Source: Herbidospora solisilvae (GTDB taxonomy: Bacteria; Actinomycetota; Actinomycetes; Streptosporangiales; Streptosporangiaceae). From it: a stretch of DNA of 64,000 nt. Where the stretch lies: the NCBI RefSeq assembly GCF_009901565.1, contig NZ_WXEW01000002.1:558001-622000 (forward strand), read 5' to 3'. Positions 34,591-43,801 of this stretch are shown one piece after another. Below the pieces are notes generated by a model. That model did not search any database, was not told the origin of the DNA, and saw only the letters and a list, made by a program, of their open reading frames with translations. The first letter of the stretch is position 1, and every line of letters begins with the position of its first letter. The position numbers and the translations under genes are program-made.

Positions 34591-34706
34591 GATCACAGGC
34601 CTAATGTGCCCGCAACAGCCCTGGTAGAAGGGCTGATGAACGATTTGCCGCGCTGGGAAGCCTGCGGGGTGGCCACCAGGTGTCGGCCCATTGCGAAGGG
34701 GCTCAC

Positions 34707-36026
34707 ATGGCTTTCGGGTGGAAGGTACACGGAGAAAAGGGCACGCTCGCACCGGGCGAGGTGGTCAAACCCGACGAGCGGTTGTCGTGGCCGCGCATGA
34801 TCGGGTTCGGCGCCCAGCACGTCATCGCGATGTTCGGCGCCACGTTCGTCTTCCCCGTGGTGATGGGGCTCGACCCCAACGTCGCGGTGATGATGAGCGG
34901 CGTCGCGACGATCATCTTCCTGCTCATCGTGAACGGGAAGATCCCCAGCTACCTCGGCACGTCGGCGTCGTTCGTCGGCGGCGCCGCGGCCATCGCCGCC
35001 GACGGCGGCGGCCCGGCCACGATCACGGGCGCCATCCTGGTGGCGGGCGTCGTGCTCGCGCTGTGCGGCGTGGTCATCCACTTCCTCGGCATCGGGATCA
35101 TCAACCGCGTCTTCCCGCCGGTCGTGACCGGCGCGGTGGTCATGCTCATCGGCTTCGGCCTCGCCTACGTCGTCGCCGACATCTACTGGCCGCAGGACCA
35201 GTGGATCGCCCTCATCACGATGCTCGTCACCTTCGTGACCATCGCCCTGTTCCGCGGCTTCATCGGCCGGCTGGGCATCCTCATCGGCCTCGTCGCCGGC
35301 TTCGTCCTCTCGTGGCTGGCCGACCTGGTCTTCGGCCAGATCACCGCCCCCGACGGCGCCGGGCAGGTCACCTCCCACTTCCGGGTCAACTTCGGCGGCG
35401 TGGAACAGGCCGCCTGGTTCGGCCTGCCGAACTTCCACGCCCCCGACTTCAAGCTCTCGGCCATCATCGTGGTGCTCCCGGCGGTCATCGCTCTCATCGC
35501 CGAGAACATCGGTCACGTCAAGGCCGTCGGCGAGATGACCGGCACCGACGTCGACCCGGTCATGGGCAAGGCCATCATCGGCGACGGCGTCGCCACCGTG
35601 GTCACCTCGGCTGTCGGCGGCTCGCCCACCACCACCTACGCCGAGAACATCGGCGTCATGGCCGCCACGCGCGTCTACTCCACGCTGGCCTACTACATCG
35701 CCGCCGTCATCGCGATCCTCCTGGGCCTGGTGCCCAAGTTCGGCGCGCTCGTCTATGCCATCCCGGGTGGCGTGCTCGGTGGCGTGACCGTGATCCTTTA
35801 CGGCATGATCGGCCTCCTCGGCGCCAAGATCTGGATCGAGAACCGGGTCGACTTCGCCGATCCGGTCAACATGGTCCCGATCGGCGCGGGCATCATCCTG
35901 GCCATCGGCCCGGTCAACATGCAGATCGTCGAGGGCTTCGACCTCGGCGGCATCGCCCTGGGCACCGTGGTCGTACTGGGCGGGTACCACCTGCTCCGAG
36001 CCCTTTCCAGGAGTAGAACGGTTTAA
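34707..36026 (+). CDS. NCS2 nucleobase permease (uracil/xanthine type)
   Basis: A 439-aa permease of the nucleobase-ascorbate (UraA/PbuX/UacT) family with about 14 helices. Recognisable pieces are FGAQHVIAMFGATFVFPVVMG at the start, SFVGG, VLPAVIALIAENIGHVKAVGEMTG and SPTTTYAENIGVMAATRVYS, which carries the QN/ENxG signature region with Glu and Asn of the substrate site. The GDGVATVV segment and the UraA-like PTTTYAENIG favour uracil or a close pyrimidine over xanthine, but this is not decisive. GAAGGGG lies before the ATG. Its stop abuts the FAD subunit gene. Confidence 0.88.
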   Translation: MAFGWKVHGEKGTLAPGEVVKPDERLSWPRMIGFGAQHVIAMFGATFVFPVVMGLDPNVAVMMSGVATIIFLLIVNGKIPSYLGTSASFVGGAAAIAADGGGPATITGAILVAGVVLALCGVVIHFLGIGIINRVFPPVVTGAVVMLIGFGLAYVVADIYWPQDQWIALITMLVTFVTIALFRGFIGRLGILIGLVAGFVLSWLADLVFGQITAPDGAGQVTSHFRVNFGGVEQAAWFGLPNFHAPDFKLSAIIVVLPAVIALIAENIGHVKAVGEMTGTDVDPVMGKAIIGDGVATVVTSAVGGSPTTTYAENIGVMAATRVYSTLAYYIAAVIAILLGLVPKFGALVYAIPGGVLGGVTVILYGMIGLLGAKIWIENRVDFADPVNMVPIGAGIILAIGPVNMQIVEGFDLGGIALGTVVVLGGYHLLRALSRSRTV

Positions 36027-36839
36027 GTGAAGCCTCCTTCGTTCGTCTACCACGCTCCCGCCACGGTGGCTGAGGCCGTCGAGGCGCTCGCCGCGGCGGG
36101 AGCCGACGGGAAGGTGCTGGCCGGCGGCCAGAGCCTCATCCCGCTCATGAACATGCGGCTGGCCGCGCCCGGGCAGCTCGTCGACATCAACCACGTGGCC
36201 GGGCTCGGGGAGATCACCGCCGAGGCCGGGGGAGTGCGGGTGGGCGCGCTGGCGCGGCACGCCGAGGTCGAGGCCAGTGAGACCGCCTTCGCGGCGCAGC
36301 CGCTGGTGCGCCGGGCGCTGCGGCTGGTTGCCCATCCGGCGGTCCGCAACCGGGGGACCACGGTGGGCAGCATCGTGCACGCCGACCCCGCCGCCGAGAT
36401 GCCGGCCGTGCTGGCGCTGCTCGGCGGGTCGGTCCGGGCGCGCGGGCCCGAGGGGGAACGTGACATCCCGGCCGCGGAGTTCTTCACCGGGCCGATGGAG
36501 TCGTCGCTGCGTACCGGGGAACTGGCGGTGTCGGCCTTCTTCCCGTCCACCGCAGGGGGGACGGCGATCGTCGAGGTGGCGCGGCGGCACGGCGACTACG
36601 CCATGGCGGGGGTCGCCGCGCTGGTCGGGCCCGATCACGCCCGGGTCGCCTGCCTGAGCGTCGGGGCGGTGCCCGTGGTCGTGGACGTCACCGAGGCGCA
36701 GGGTGACTGGGCGCGGGCGGCGCGACTCGTACAAGAACGGATCGAACCGGAGGCCGACATCCACGCCACCGCCGACTACCGGCGGCACCTGACCGGGGTG
36801 CTGGCCGAGCGCGCGCTGAAGGAGGCCGCCGATGCATGA
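36027..36839 (+). CDS. Mo-hydroxylase FAD-binding (medium) subunit, CoxM-like
   Basis: A 270-aa subunit that passes electrons through FAD in xanthine dehydrogenase-family enzymes. The FAD-binding motifs are VLAGGQSLIPLMNMRLA (about 34-50) and RNRGTTVGSIVHADPAAEMPAVL. GTG at 36027 directly follows the permease stop; AGGAG is 14 nt upstream. It overlaps the iron-sulfur subunit gene by 8 bp, so the three subunits are made from one operon in the order M-S-L. Confidence 0.9.
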   Translation: MKPPSFVYHAPATVAEAVEALAAAGADGKVLAGGQSLIPLMNMRLAAPGQLVDINHVAGLGEITAEAGGVRVGALARHAEVEASETAFAAQPLVRRALRLVAHPAVRNRGTTVGSIVHADPAAEMPAVLALLGGSVRARGPEGERDIPAAEFFTGPMESSLRTGELAVSAFFPSTAGGTAIVEVARRHGDYAMAGVAALVGPDHARVACLSVGAVPVVVDVTEAQGDWARAARLVQERIEPEADIHATADYRRHLTGVLAERALKEAADA

Positions 36840-37308
36840 CGTCACGCTGGTCGTCAACGGGGTGCCGCGGCACGCGCGGGTGCCCGCGCGGCGGCTGCTC
36901 AGCGACTTCCTCCGGCACGACATCGGGCTGACCGGCACCCACGTCGGGTGTGAGCACGGGGTGTGCGGGGCCTGCACCGTGCTGCTCGACGGGCGGCCGG
37001 TGCGGGCCTGCCTGACCTTCGCGGTGTCGGTCGCCGGGCACGAGGTCACCACGGTCGAGGGGCTGGCCGACGGCGATCGGCTGTCGCCGGTGCAGCGGGC
37101 CTTCGCCGAGTGCCACGGGCTCCAGTGCGGGTTCTGCACGCCCGGGTTCCTGACGACGGTGACCGCGTTCCTGCGGGAGAACCCCGCGCCGGCCGACGAC
37201 GAGGTGGTCGAGGCGGTGGCGGGGAACCTGTGCCGGTGCACCGGTTACCAGAACATCGTGAAGTCGGTGCACCGCGCCGCCGAGCTGATGGCCGAGGAGG
37301 GCCCGTGA
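36832..37308 (+). CDS. Mo-hydroxylase [2Fe-2S] (small) subunit, CoxS-like
   Basis: A 158-aa subunit with two iron-sulfur clusters: a plant-ferredoxin-type site at Cys-40, 45, 48 and 60 (CEHGVCGAC) and a second at Cys-99, 102, 134 and 136 (CGFC and CRC). All eight ligands are present. It bridges the molybdenum and FAD subunits encoded on either side, and its stop overlaps the large-subunit start (GTGA). Confidence 0.93.
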   Translation: MHDVTLVVNGVPRHARVPARRLLSDFLRHDIGLTGTHVGCEHGVCGACTVLLDGRPVRACLTFAVSVAGHEVTTVEGLADGDRLSPVQRAFAECHGLQCGFCTPGFLTTVTAFLRENPAPADDEVVEAVAGNLCRCTGYQNIVKSVHRAAELMAEEGP

Positions 37309-39728
37309 CCACCCGACTGTTCGGCGAGCCGGTCCGCCGCAGGGAGGACGCCCGGCTGGTCGCCGGGAACGGCCGCTACCTCGACGACCTGGGCGCGGAC
37401 GCGCTGGCCGTGGCGTTCGTGCGGTCGCCGCACGCGCACGCCCGCATCACCGGCATCGACGTCGACGACGCGGTCGACGTCGAGGGCCTGGTCGCGATCT
37501 ACACGTGGGAGGACCTGCCCGAAGGGGTGCGGGAGCCGCTGCCGCTGCTGATCCCCCATCCGGCGCTGACCCACGGGCGCACCGCCTACTGCCTGGCCAA
37601 GGACGTCGTGCGGCACGTCGGCGAGCCGATCGTCATGGTCGTCGCGGCCGATCGGTACATCGCCGAGGACGTCTGCGAGCGGATCCACGTCTCCTACGAG
37701 TTCCTCAAGCCCGTCGTCGGGCTGGAGAACGCCGTCGAGGGGCCCAACCTGGTCCACGACGACGTGCCGGGCAACGTCGGCGCGCACATGGTGCAGGAGG
37801 TCGCCCACCGCGACGGCCGCGCCGCCCGTGACGTCATCGCCGCCGCGCCCCACACGCTGGAGTTCCGGCTCGACATCGAGCGGTCGGCGTGCATGCCGAT
37901 GGAGGGCAAGGGGGTGTACGCCCGCTGGGACGCCGACGACCGTTCGCTGCGGGTCTACAGCTCCACCCAGACGTCCACGAGCGTGCGGATGGCCATCGCG
38001 GCCAAGCTCGGGCTGCCGCTGCCGAAGGTCGAGGTGATCGCGCCCGACGTCGGCGGCGGGTTCGGCGTGAAGATCGTGCACCCGTGGCCGGAGGAGATCC
38101 TCGTGCCGTGGGCGGCCCGGCTGCTGAACCGCGAGGTCAAGTGGACCGAGGACCGGCGGGAGCACTTCGTCTCCTCGGCGCACGAGCGCGCGCAGGTGCA
38201 GCACGTGAAGGTCGGGTTCGACGACGAGGGGCGCGTGCTCGGGCTCGACGTCGAGATCCTGCACGACCACGGCGCGTACACGCCCTACGGCATCATCGTG
38301 CCGATCATCACCTCGACGCAGCTGCTGGGGCCGTACAAGATCGGCTCCTACCGGGTCGAGTTCTTCTCCGTCTACACCAACACCGTGCAGGTCACCCCCT
38401 ACCGGGGGGCCGGGCGTCCGCAGGGCGTGTTCTGCATGGAGCGCACGATGGACAAGATCGCCCAGTACCTCGGCAAGGACCGCACCGACGTGCGGGCGGC
38501 GAACTTCATCCAGCCCGACGAGTTCCCCTACGACCAGCAGATGATCTTCCAGGACGGCCGCCCGCTGATCTACGACAGCGGCGACTATCCCGCGTCGCTG
38601 CGGAAGCTGAAGGACCTGATCGGCTGGGACGACTTCCCCGCGATGCAGGCCGAGGCCGCCGCCGAGGGCAGGCGGATCGGCATCGGGGTCGGCTGTTACG
38701 TCGAGGGCACCGGCGTCGGCCCCTACGAGGGCGGCCACGTCCAGGTGACCTCCGACGGGCGGGTGCACGTCTCCACCGGCCTCACCTCACAGGGGCAGGG
38801 GCACGAGACGGTGTTCGCACAGATCGCCGCGACCGAGCTCGGCGTGCCGATCGAGAAGGTGTCGGTGGTCACGGGGGACACCCGGCGGTTCGGCTACGCC
38901 GTCGGCACGTTCGCCTCGCGGGCCGCCGTGATGAGCGGCAACGCCATCGCCCTGGCGTGCCGGAAGGTCAAGGAGAAGGCGCTGCGGATCGCCGCCGACG
39001 CGCTGGAGGCCGACCCGGCCGACCTGGAGATCACCGACGGCATGGTGCACGTCGTGGGCGCGCCGAGCGCCTCGATCCCGCTCGCCACCGTCGCGGTGCT
39101 CTCCAACCCGCTGCGGTACGCCTTCGACGAGGAGGCCAAGCGCGCCACCCAGTTCGCCACCAGCGGCAGCATGGACCGGCCCCCGGTCGCCGAGGGCCAG
39201 GAGCCGGGCCTGGAGGGCAAGGACTACTACTCGCCGGTGCGCTCGACGTTCGCGTCGGGCATGCACGCCGCCATCGTCGAGACCGACCCCGACACGGCCG
39301 AGATCAGGATCCTCCGGTACGCCGTCGTCCACGACTGCGGCAAGATGATCAACCCGATGCTGGTCGAGGGGCAGATCCACGGCGGCGTCGCCCAGGGCGT
39401 CGGCGGGGCGCTCTACGAGAAGATGGCCTACGACGAGTACGGCCAGCTCCTCAACGCCTCTTTCATGGACTTCCTGATGCCCTACGTCACCGAGATCCCC
39501 CGCATCGAGACCGACCATCTGGAGACCCCGTCCCCGCTCAACCCCCTGGGCATCAAGGGGGCCGGCGAGGCCGGGGTCATCCCGGTCTCCGCCGTCATCG
39601 CCGGCGCGGTGGAGGACGCCGAGAAGATCGTCATCGACCGGATGCCGATCTCCCCGTCCGACCTCTACGCGCTGCGCGACTCCAGCAGGACCTCCGGCGC
39701 GGTCAGCCTCCTGCGGAACACCCAGTAG
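37305..39728 (+). CDS. Mo-hydroxylase large (molybdopterin cytosine dinucleotide) subunit
   Basis: An 807-aa xanthine oxidase-family catalytic subunit. It has DVGGGFGVK, the active-site loop PYRGAGRPQG (form II, not the AYRCSFR of true CO dehydrogenase), GLTSQGQGHETVFAQ and the C-terminal GIKGAGEAGVIP with the catalytic Glu. So it should hydroxylate an organic substrate rather than CO. With an NCS2 permease before it and a ring-opening amidohydrolase elsewhere in the window, uracil/thymine dehydrogenase or a purine hydroxylase are the main options. Its 3' end overlaps convergent cydB by 64 bp. Confidence 0.9.
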   Translation: MTTRLFGEPVRRREDARLVAGNGRYLDDLGADALAVAFVRSPHAHARITGIDVDDAVDVEGLVAIYTWEDLPEGVREPLPLLIPHPALTHGRTAYCLAKDVVRHVGEPIVMVVAADRYIAEDVCERIHVSYEFLKPVVGLENAVEGPNLVHDDVPGNVGAHMVQEVAHRDGRAARDVIAAAPHTLEFRLDIERSACMPMEGKGVYARWDADDRSLRVYSSTQTSTSVRMAIAAKLGLPLPKVEVIAPDVGGGFGVKIVHPWPEEILVPWAARLLNREVKWTEDRREHFVSSAHERAQVQHVKVGFDDEGRVLGLDVEILHDHGAYTPYGIIVPIITSTQLLGPYKIGSYRVEFFSVYTNTVQVTPYRGAGRPQGVFCMERTMDKIAQYLGKDRTDVRAANFIQPDEFPYDQQMIFQDGRPLIYDSGDYPASLRKLKDLIGWDDFPAMQAEAAAEGRRIGIGVGCYVEGTGVGPYEGGHVQVTSDGRVHVSTGLTSQGQGHETVFAQIAATELGVPIEKVSVVTGDTRRFGYAVGTFASRAAVMSGNAIALACRKVKEKALRIAADALEADPADLEITDGMVHVVGAPSASIPLATVAVLSNPLRYAFDEEAKRATQFATSGSMDRPPVAEGQEPGLEGKDYYSPVRSTFASGMHAAIVETDPDTAEIRILRYAVVHDCGKMINPMLVEGQIHGGVAQGVGGALYEKMAYDEYGQLLNASFMDFLMPYVTEIPRIETDHLETPSPLNPLGIKGAGEAGVIPVSAVIAGAVEDAEKIVIDRMPISPSDLYALRDSSRTSGAVSLLRNTQ

Positions 39729-40573
39729 GTCCACGCCTGGTAGGCGATGACCCCCGGGAGCGCGATGAGGCCGATCCACGTCAGGACCGTGAGGGTGTAG
39801 GGGGCCGAGGCGGCCGACTCGACCGTGAGACCCGGCAGGGGCTCGGGGTGCAGCGTGAGGAACGTCGCGGCGGTGGTCAGGGCGATCGTGACCGCCGTGC
39901 ACGCGAACGCCAGGCCCTCCCGCCCGGCCCAGACGAGCGCCACCCCGGCCGCGTACGCCGCCATCGCGGCGTACGCCGGCCAGGCGTCCAAGCGCCACAG
40001 GGCGAAGGCGACCACCGGCACGAGCACCACGCCCGCGACCCAGGCGGTCTCCCGGGCGCGGGCCCGGACCGGGCCCCTGGTCTTCAACGCGACGAACACG
40101 GCGCCGTGCACCAGCGCGAGTCCGAGCGACAGCAGCCCGCCCATGACGGTGGCGAACGCCGAGCCGAACAGCACGTTGCCGAAGATCGCCCCCCACAGGA
40201 AGGCGGGCAGCACGCTGCCGGTGACGATCGCGGCGTCGACCAGCGGGGTCTCCTTGGCGCGCACCTTGCCGCGCCATTCGAGCCCGACGCCGCGCACGAT
40301 CAGCCCCAGGACGACCATGACGGCCGCCAGGTAGAACTGGCTGAGGAACCCGGCATACCAGGCGGGGAAGGCGGCGAACATGGCGCCGATCGCGGTGATC
40401 AGCCACACCTCGTTGCCGTCCCAGACCGGGCCGATGGTGCGCAGCACCTGGCGGCGCTCGGCCTCGCCGCGGGCCAGGACCGGCATCAGCGCGCCGACCC
40501 CGAAGTCGAAGCCCTCCAGGACGAAGTAGCCGGTCCAGAGAAAGGCGATCACGATGAACCAGAACGTGGTCAT
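39665..40573 (-). CDS. cydB: Cytochrome bd oxidase subunit II
   Basis: A 302-aa membrane subunit with the expected start (TTFWFIVIAFLWTGYFVLEGFDFGVGAL), then GPVWDGNEVWLITA and the C-terminal YQAWTYWVFRRRL. It lacks the DPLNPFALLGG segment seen in the relic at 16958-17752, so it is of a shorter lineage. It follows cydA by 11 bp. The last 64 bp overlap the Mo-hydroxylase large subunit gene tail to tail. No cydDC exporter genes are adjacent in this window. Confidence 0.93.
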   Translation of the reverse strand: MTTFWFIVIAFLWTGYFVLEGFDFGVGALMPVLARGEAERRQVLRTIGPVWDGNEVWLITAIGAMFAAFPAWYAGFLSQFYLAAVMVVLGLIVRGVGLEWRGKVRAKETPLVDAAIVTGSVLPAFLWGAIFGNVLFGSAFATVMGGLLSLGLALVHGAVFVALKTRGPVRARARETAWVAGVVLVPVVAFALWRLDAWPAYAAMAAYAAGVALVWAGREGLAFACTAVTIALTTAATFLTLHPEPLPGLTVESAASAPYTLTVLTWIGLIALPGVIAYQAWTYWVFRRRLTAPEVLLESRSA

Positions 40574-40584
40574 GTCAGGGCACC

Positions 40585-42015
40585 TCAGTACATCAGGGTC
40601 GGGACGCGGCGTTCGGTGTCGTCGGTCACGACGGCCGGCATCGGCTCGTCGGGGCCCGCCTTGACGTGCCGGATCAGCAGCACCGCCTCGGCGACCGCGA
40701 GGACGCCGTACACGAGGGTGAACAGGCCCAGCGAGATCGCGACCTCGGTCAGGCTCACCCCGGGCGACACGCTCGCCGCGGTGAGCAGCTCACCCTGGAC
40801 GGTCCAGGGCTGGCGGCCGATCTCGCTCAGCAGCCACCCGGAGATGATCGCGGCGATCGGCAGCGGCAGCGCCAGCACGCACAGCCGCGCGAACCAGGTC
40901 GGCACGGGCCGGGCCCGCCGCCCCCGGCCCCGGGTCAGGAACAGCCCCAGGAAGGCCAGCCCGACCGTGGCCATGCCGAACACGATCATCACCCGGAAGG
41001 ACAGGTAGACGATCGGCAGGTTCGGCACGTAGTCGCCGGGGCCGAACTGGGCCACCAGGCGCTGCTGGATGTCGTCGATGCCCTGGATGGTGGCGTTGGG
41101 ATCATGCGCGGCCAGCAGGCTCAGCATGTTGGGGACCTCGATGCCCGGCACCGGCGAGAACGGCGCCCCGGCGGTGTCCTGCCGCAGCCCTTCGGCGGCG
41201 GCCAGTTTCATCGGCTGCTGCGTGTGCAGCAGTTGTCCCGACATGTCCCCGGTCAGCGCGACGATCGCCCCCGCGACGGCCGTCATCACCAGCGCGCCGC
41301 GCAGCGCCGCCCGCCACATGTCCACCTCGCGGCGCATCGGCGTGGTGACGTCGCCGAAGTCCTTCCGGCGGGGGATCAGTCCCGTGGCGTTGCGGTCCCG
41401 CAGGATCCGGTATCCGGCCACCGCGAGCACGAACCCGCCCGCCACCACGAACGACCCGGCCACCACGTGGGGGACCTGCGCGAGCGCGGTCGAGTTGGTC
41501 AGCACCGCCCACAGGTCGGTCATCCGGGCCTTGCCGTCGACCACCTCGTAGCCGACCGGGTGCTTCATCCACGCGTTCGCGGCCAGGATGAAGTAGGCCG
41601 ACAGGTTCGAACCGATGACGGCCGCCCAGATGGTGGCCAGGTGGAGCTTCTTGGGCAGCTTGTCCCAACCGAAGATCCACAGTCCCAGGAACGTCGACTC
41701 CAGGAAGAACGCCAGCAGCGCCTCCATGGCCAGCGGCGCTCCGAAGACGTCGCCGACGAAGATGGAGTACTCGCTCCAGTTCATGCCGAACTGGAACTCC
41801 TGCACGATGCCGGTGACCACACCCATCGCGAAGTTGATCAGGAACAGCTTGCCGAAGAACTTCGTCAGCGTCAGGTAGTGCTCTTTGCCCGTGCGGTACC
41901 AGGCGGTCTGCAGGCCGGCGACGAACACGCCCAGCCCGATGGTCAGCGGTACGAAAAGAAAGTGGTAGACGGTGGTCACCCCGAACTGCCACCGTGCCAG
42001 GTCCAAAGCGTCCAT
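40585..42015 (-). CDS. cydA: Cytochrome bd oxidase subunit I
   Basis: A 476-aa quinol oxidase subunit carrying the three haems. His-18 (heme b595), the conserved HxVAGSF segment with its His (b558) and GRQPWTVQGELLTA are present; the Q-loop is the short type. It works with CydB as a high-affinity terminal oxidase under low oxygen. GGAGGGGG lies 7 nt before the ATG at 42015, and an ordered array of three dyads lies just upstream (42038-42080). Confidence 0.95.
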   Translation of the reverse strand: MDALDLARWQFGVTTVYHFLFVPLTIGLGVFVAGLQTAWYRTGKEHYLTLTKFFGKLFLINFAMGVVTGIVQEFQFGMNWSEYSIFVGDVFGAPLAMEALLAFFLESTFLGLWIFGWDKLPKKLHLATIWAAVIGSNLSAYFILAANAWMKHPVGYEVVDGKARMTDLWAVLTNSTALAQVPHVVAGSFVVAGGFVLAVAGYRILRDRNATGLIPRRKDFGDVTTPMRREVDMWRAALRGALVMTAVAGAIVALTGDMSGQLLHTQQPMKLAAAEGLRQDTAGAPFSPVPGIEVPNMLSLLAAHDPNATIQGIDDIQQRLVAQFGPGDYVPNLPIVYLSFRVMIVFGMATVGLAFLGLFLTRGRGRRARPVPTWFARLCVLALPLPIAAIISGWLLSEIGRQPWTVQGELLTAASVSPGVSLTEVAISLGLFTLVYGVLAVAEAVLLIRHVKAGPDEPMPAVVTDDTERRVPTLMY

Positions 42016-42037
42016 GGTCGGTCCCCCTCCGGATGCT

Positions 42038-42080
42038 CTACGGGGCGTAGTGCTACCTCAAGTAGTACTACGGCTTGTAG
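42038..42080 (-). promoter_or_regulatory. Three tandem CTAC-N5-GTAG dyads upstream of cydA
   Basis: CTAC starts at 42038, 42053 and 42068 and GTAG at 42047, 42062 and 42077: three copies of CTAC-N5-GTAG with an exact 15-bp period, each separated by 2 bp, beginning 23 bp before the cydA start. Outer flanks also match (GCTCTAC/GTAGAGC). This is not the Rex operator (TGTGAAC-N3-TTCACA) expected at many actinomycete cyd promoters. Confidence 0.7.
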
Positions 42081-42083
42081 AGC

Positions 42084-42607
42084 AAAGTCTCCGGTGTCTG
42101 CTGCGATCTTCGTCACATGCGTGGCATGACCGGGATCCGGAGCTCTCCCAACCCCCGGATCCCGGTGCGCACAACCCCCGTTGCGATATCCACGATGTCG
42201 CCCCGGGTGTCCCGGCCGACAGGGACGAGCGCCCTGTCCGCACGGGATTTCCTATGCCACCGAATGTCCCGCACCCGGGTCCGCGGGGGCGTCCGCCGGG
42301 AGGCTGATTGGGGGGTACACCGCGCGGATGAGATGTCCCAGGCATCGCGGCGGCGGCGGTCATGGGCGACTCGGCGGCCCGCATCCTCGACGCCGCGCCG
42401 GCGCGAGACCAGGACACCGGACCGGCGGCCGACCTCACGGAGACGCCGGCCTACCGCACCGAACTCGCGGTCCGGACCGGCGAGCCGGACCGCGCCCGCG
42501 CCTCCCGACCTCCGCGGACCTGGACTAGTGGGGCCCGACCGGCGCCGTCATCGAACACCGCCGACAGCCGCGCCGCCCGGACCGACCGCCTCGAAGCAGG
42601 CGCCTAG
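42084..42607. other. Stretch without a supported gene between cydA and the deacetylase gene
   Basis: About 520 bp. The best open frame is 42362-42607 (+), 81 codons starting MGDSAARILDAAPARDQDTG; its first 55 codons have high GC at third positions but the rest do not and no ribosome site is seen. It could be a decayed gene end or chance. Two other long frames here look like shadows with Arg/Pro/Ser-rich sequence. Confidence 0.6.
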
Positions 42608-43453
42608 TCATGACGTGGTGGGGAGGAGCTGGTCCAGGTAGGCGCCCAGGTCGCCGAACGAGAAGCCGCGCCTTTCCACCTTCCGGACCAGCCGGGCGAA
42701 GTCCTTCGCCAGGGGCGGCCGGAAGTGCAGGAGCAGGATGTCGCCCGGATGGAGCTGTTTGTCGGTGGCCTGGTACGCGATCCGCGCGTTCGTCTGGACC
42801 GAGGCCGTCCACAGGACCATCGCCCGCATGCCGCACTTCTCGGCGGCGGTCAGGGTGGTGCTGTTCCACGAGCCGAACGGCGGCCGGAACAGTTCCGGCG
42901 CCCGGCCGATGTGCCTGCCGATGACCTTCGCCGCGCCGCAGATTTCCGCCTTCTGCGCCTCCAGGCCGAGGGTGCGCAGGTCGGGGTGGGTGAGGGTGTG
43001 GTTCTCGATCGGCACGCCCAGGTCCTTGAAGTAGGGCCAGCCGCCCGCCCCGACGTACGTCCAGCCCTCCCCGGCCTCCTGGCCCCCCTTGGCCTCGACG
43101 GCGTCCCGGGTCGGGAAGACGGTGATCGGGATCCCGCGCTCCCTGATGATCCGGGCGAACCCCGGATCCTGCTCCCACCCGTCGTCGATGGTGAGGAAGA
43201 CGACTTTGCGCTCGGTCGGGACGCTGCTGATGACGGGGAACCCGTCCTGCTTCATCCGGCGTACCTCACCGGGGCGCGGCAACCCGCTGGGCGTGGGCGA
43301 CGGGGACGGCGACGCGGCCGCTTCCAGCGGCGGGGCGGCCGGCCGCGAGGGAGCCGACTGCGAGGGAGCCGCCTCCGGGGGAGGACCCGCCACGGGCGCC
43401 GAACAGGCGCTCAGCACGAGGGCCGACAGGATGATCGCGAAGCCCCGGCGCAT
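42608..43453 (-). CDS. Polysaccharide deacetylase family lipoprotein
   Basis: A 281-aa secreted lipoprotein: the signal MRRGFAIILSALVLSAC has a lipobox with Cys-17, then a Pro/Ser/Ala-rich tether to residue 60. The NodB domain has VFLTIDDGWEQD, ENHTLTHPDL and RPPFGSWN, giving the Asp-His-His metal site and catalytic Asp. Expected to remove acetyl groups from cell-wall glycans. TAGGAT is 8 nt before the ATG with no ribosome site. Confidence 0.88.
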   Translation of the reverse strand: MRRGFAIILSALVLSACSAPVAGPPPEAAPSQSAPSRPAAPPLEAAASPSPSPTPSGLPRPGEVRRMKQDGFPVISSVPTERKVVFLTIDDGWEQDPGFARIIRERGIPITVFPTRDAVEAKGGQEAGEGWTYVGAGGWPYFKDLGVPIENHTLTHPDLRTLGLEAQKAEICGAAKVIGRHIGRAPELFRPPFGSWNSTTLTAAEKCGMRAMVLWTASVQTNARIAYQATDKQLHPGDILLLHFRPPLAKDFARLVRKVERRGFSFGDLGAYLDQLLPTTS

Positions 43454-43801
43454 GACCCGCCATCCTAGCCGCGAGCGGCGACGGGCATGGGACACCACGG
43501 TCGCAGTGCAGCGGGCACCACGATGGGGCACCACAACGGAGGCGAGTGGCCGGGCGAAGCGGTGGGGCGAAGTGGGTGCTGTGCGTCGGCGGCGCATGGC
43601 TCACATGCGCGCCTGGTGCGGGGCCGGGTTCGTCGGCGTGCTCGGGGACGTGTCCGGTGGGGGCGGGTCTACGCTGGTGATCGTCGACCTGTGGGGGTTG
43701 GTGAACATCTGCAGGGTGTGCGGGCTCCCCGGCGGCAGATGTTGCCGTACTCGCCGGTCGCCTGGATTCTCTAGTGTGCTCGGCAACCGAGGGAGGTGGC
43801 C

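Noticed and set aside
36027-39728. A carbon monoxide dehydrogenase.
   Set aside because: The active-site loop is form II (RGAGR) and lacks the Cys-containing loop required for CO oxidation.
42058-42438. A 126-codon minus-strand frame upstream of cydA.
   Set aside because: It overlaps the cydA operator array and has no coding bias or initiation signal.
42117-42641. A 174-codon plus-strand frame between cydA and the deacetylase gene.
   Set aside because: Arg/Thr/Pro/Ser-rich without any motif, no ribosome site, no third-position bias and it runs into the deacetylase gene; only the shorter frame 42362-42607 shows slight bias.
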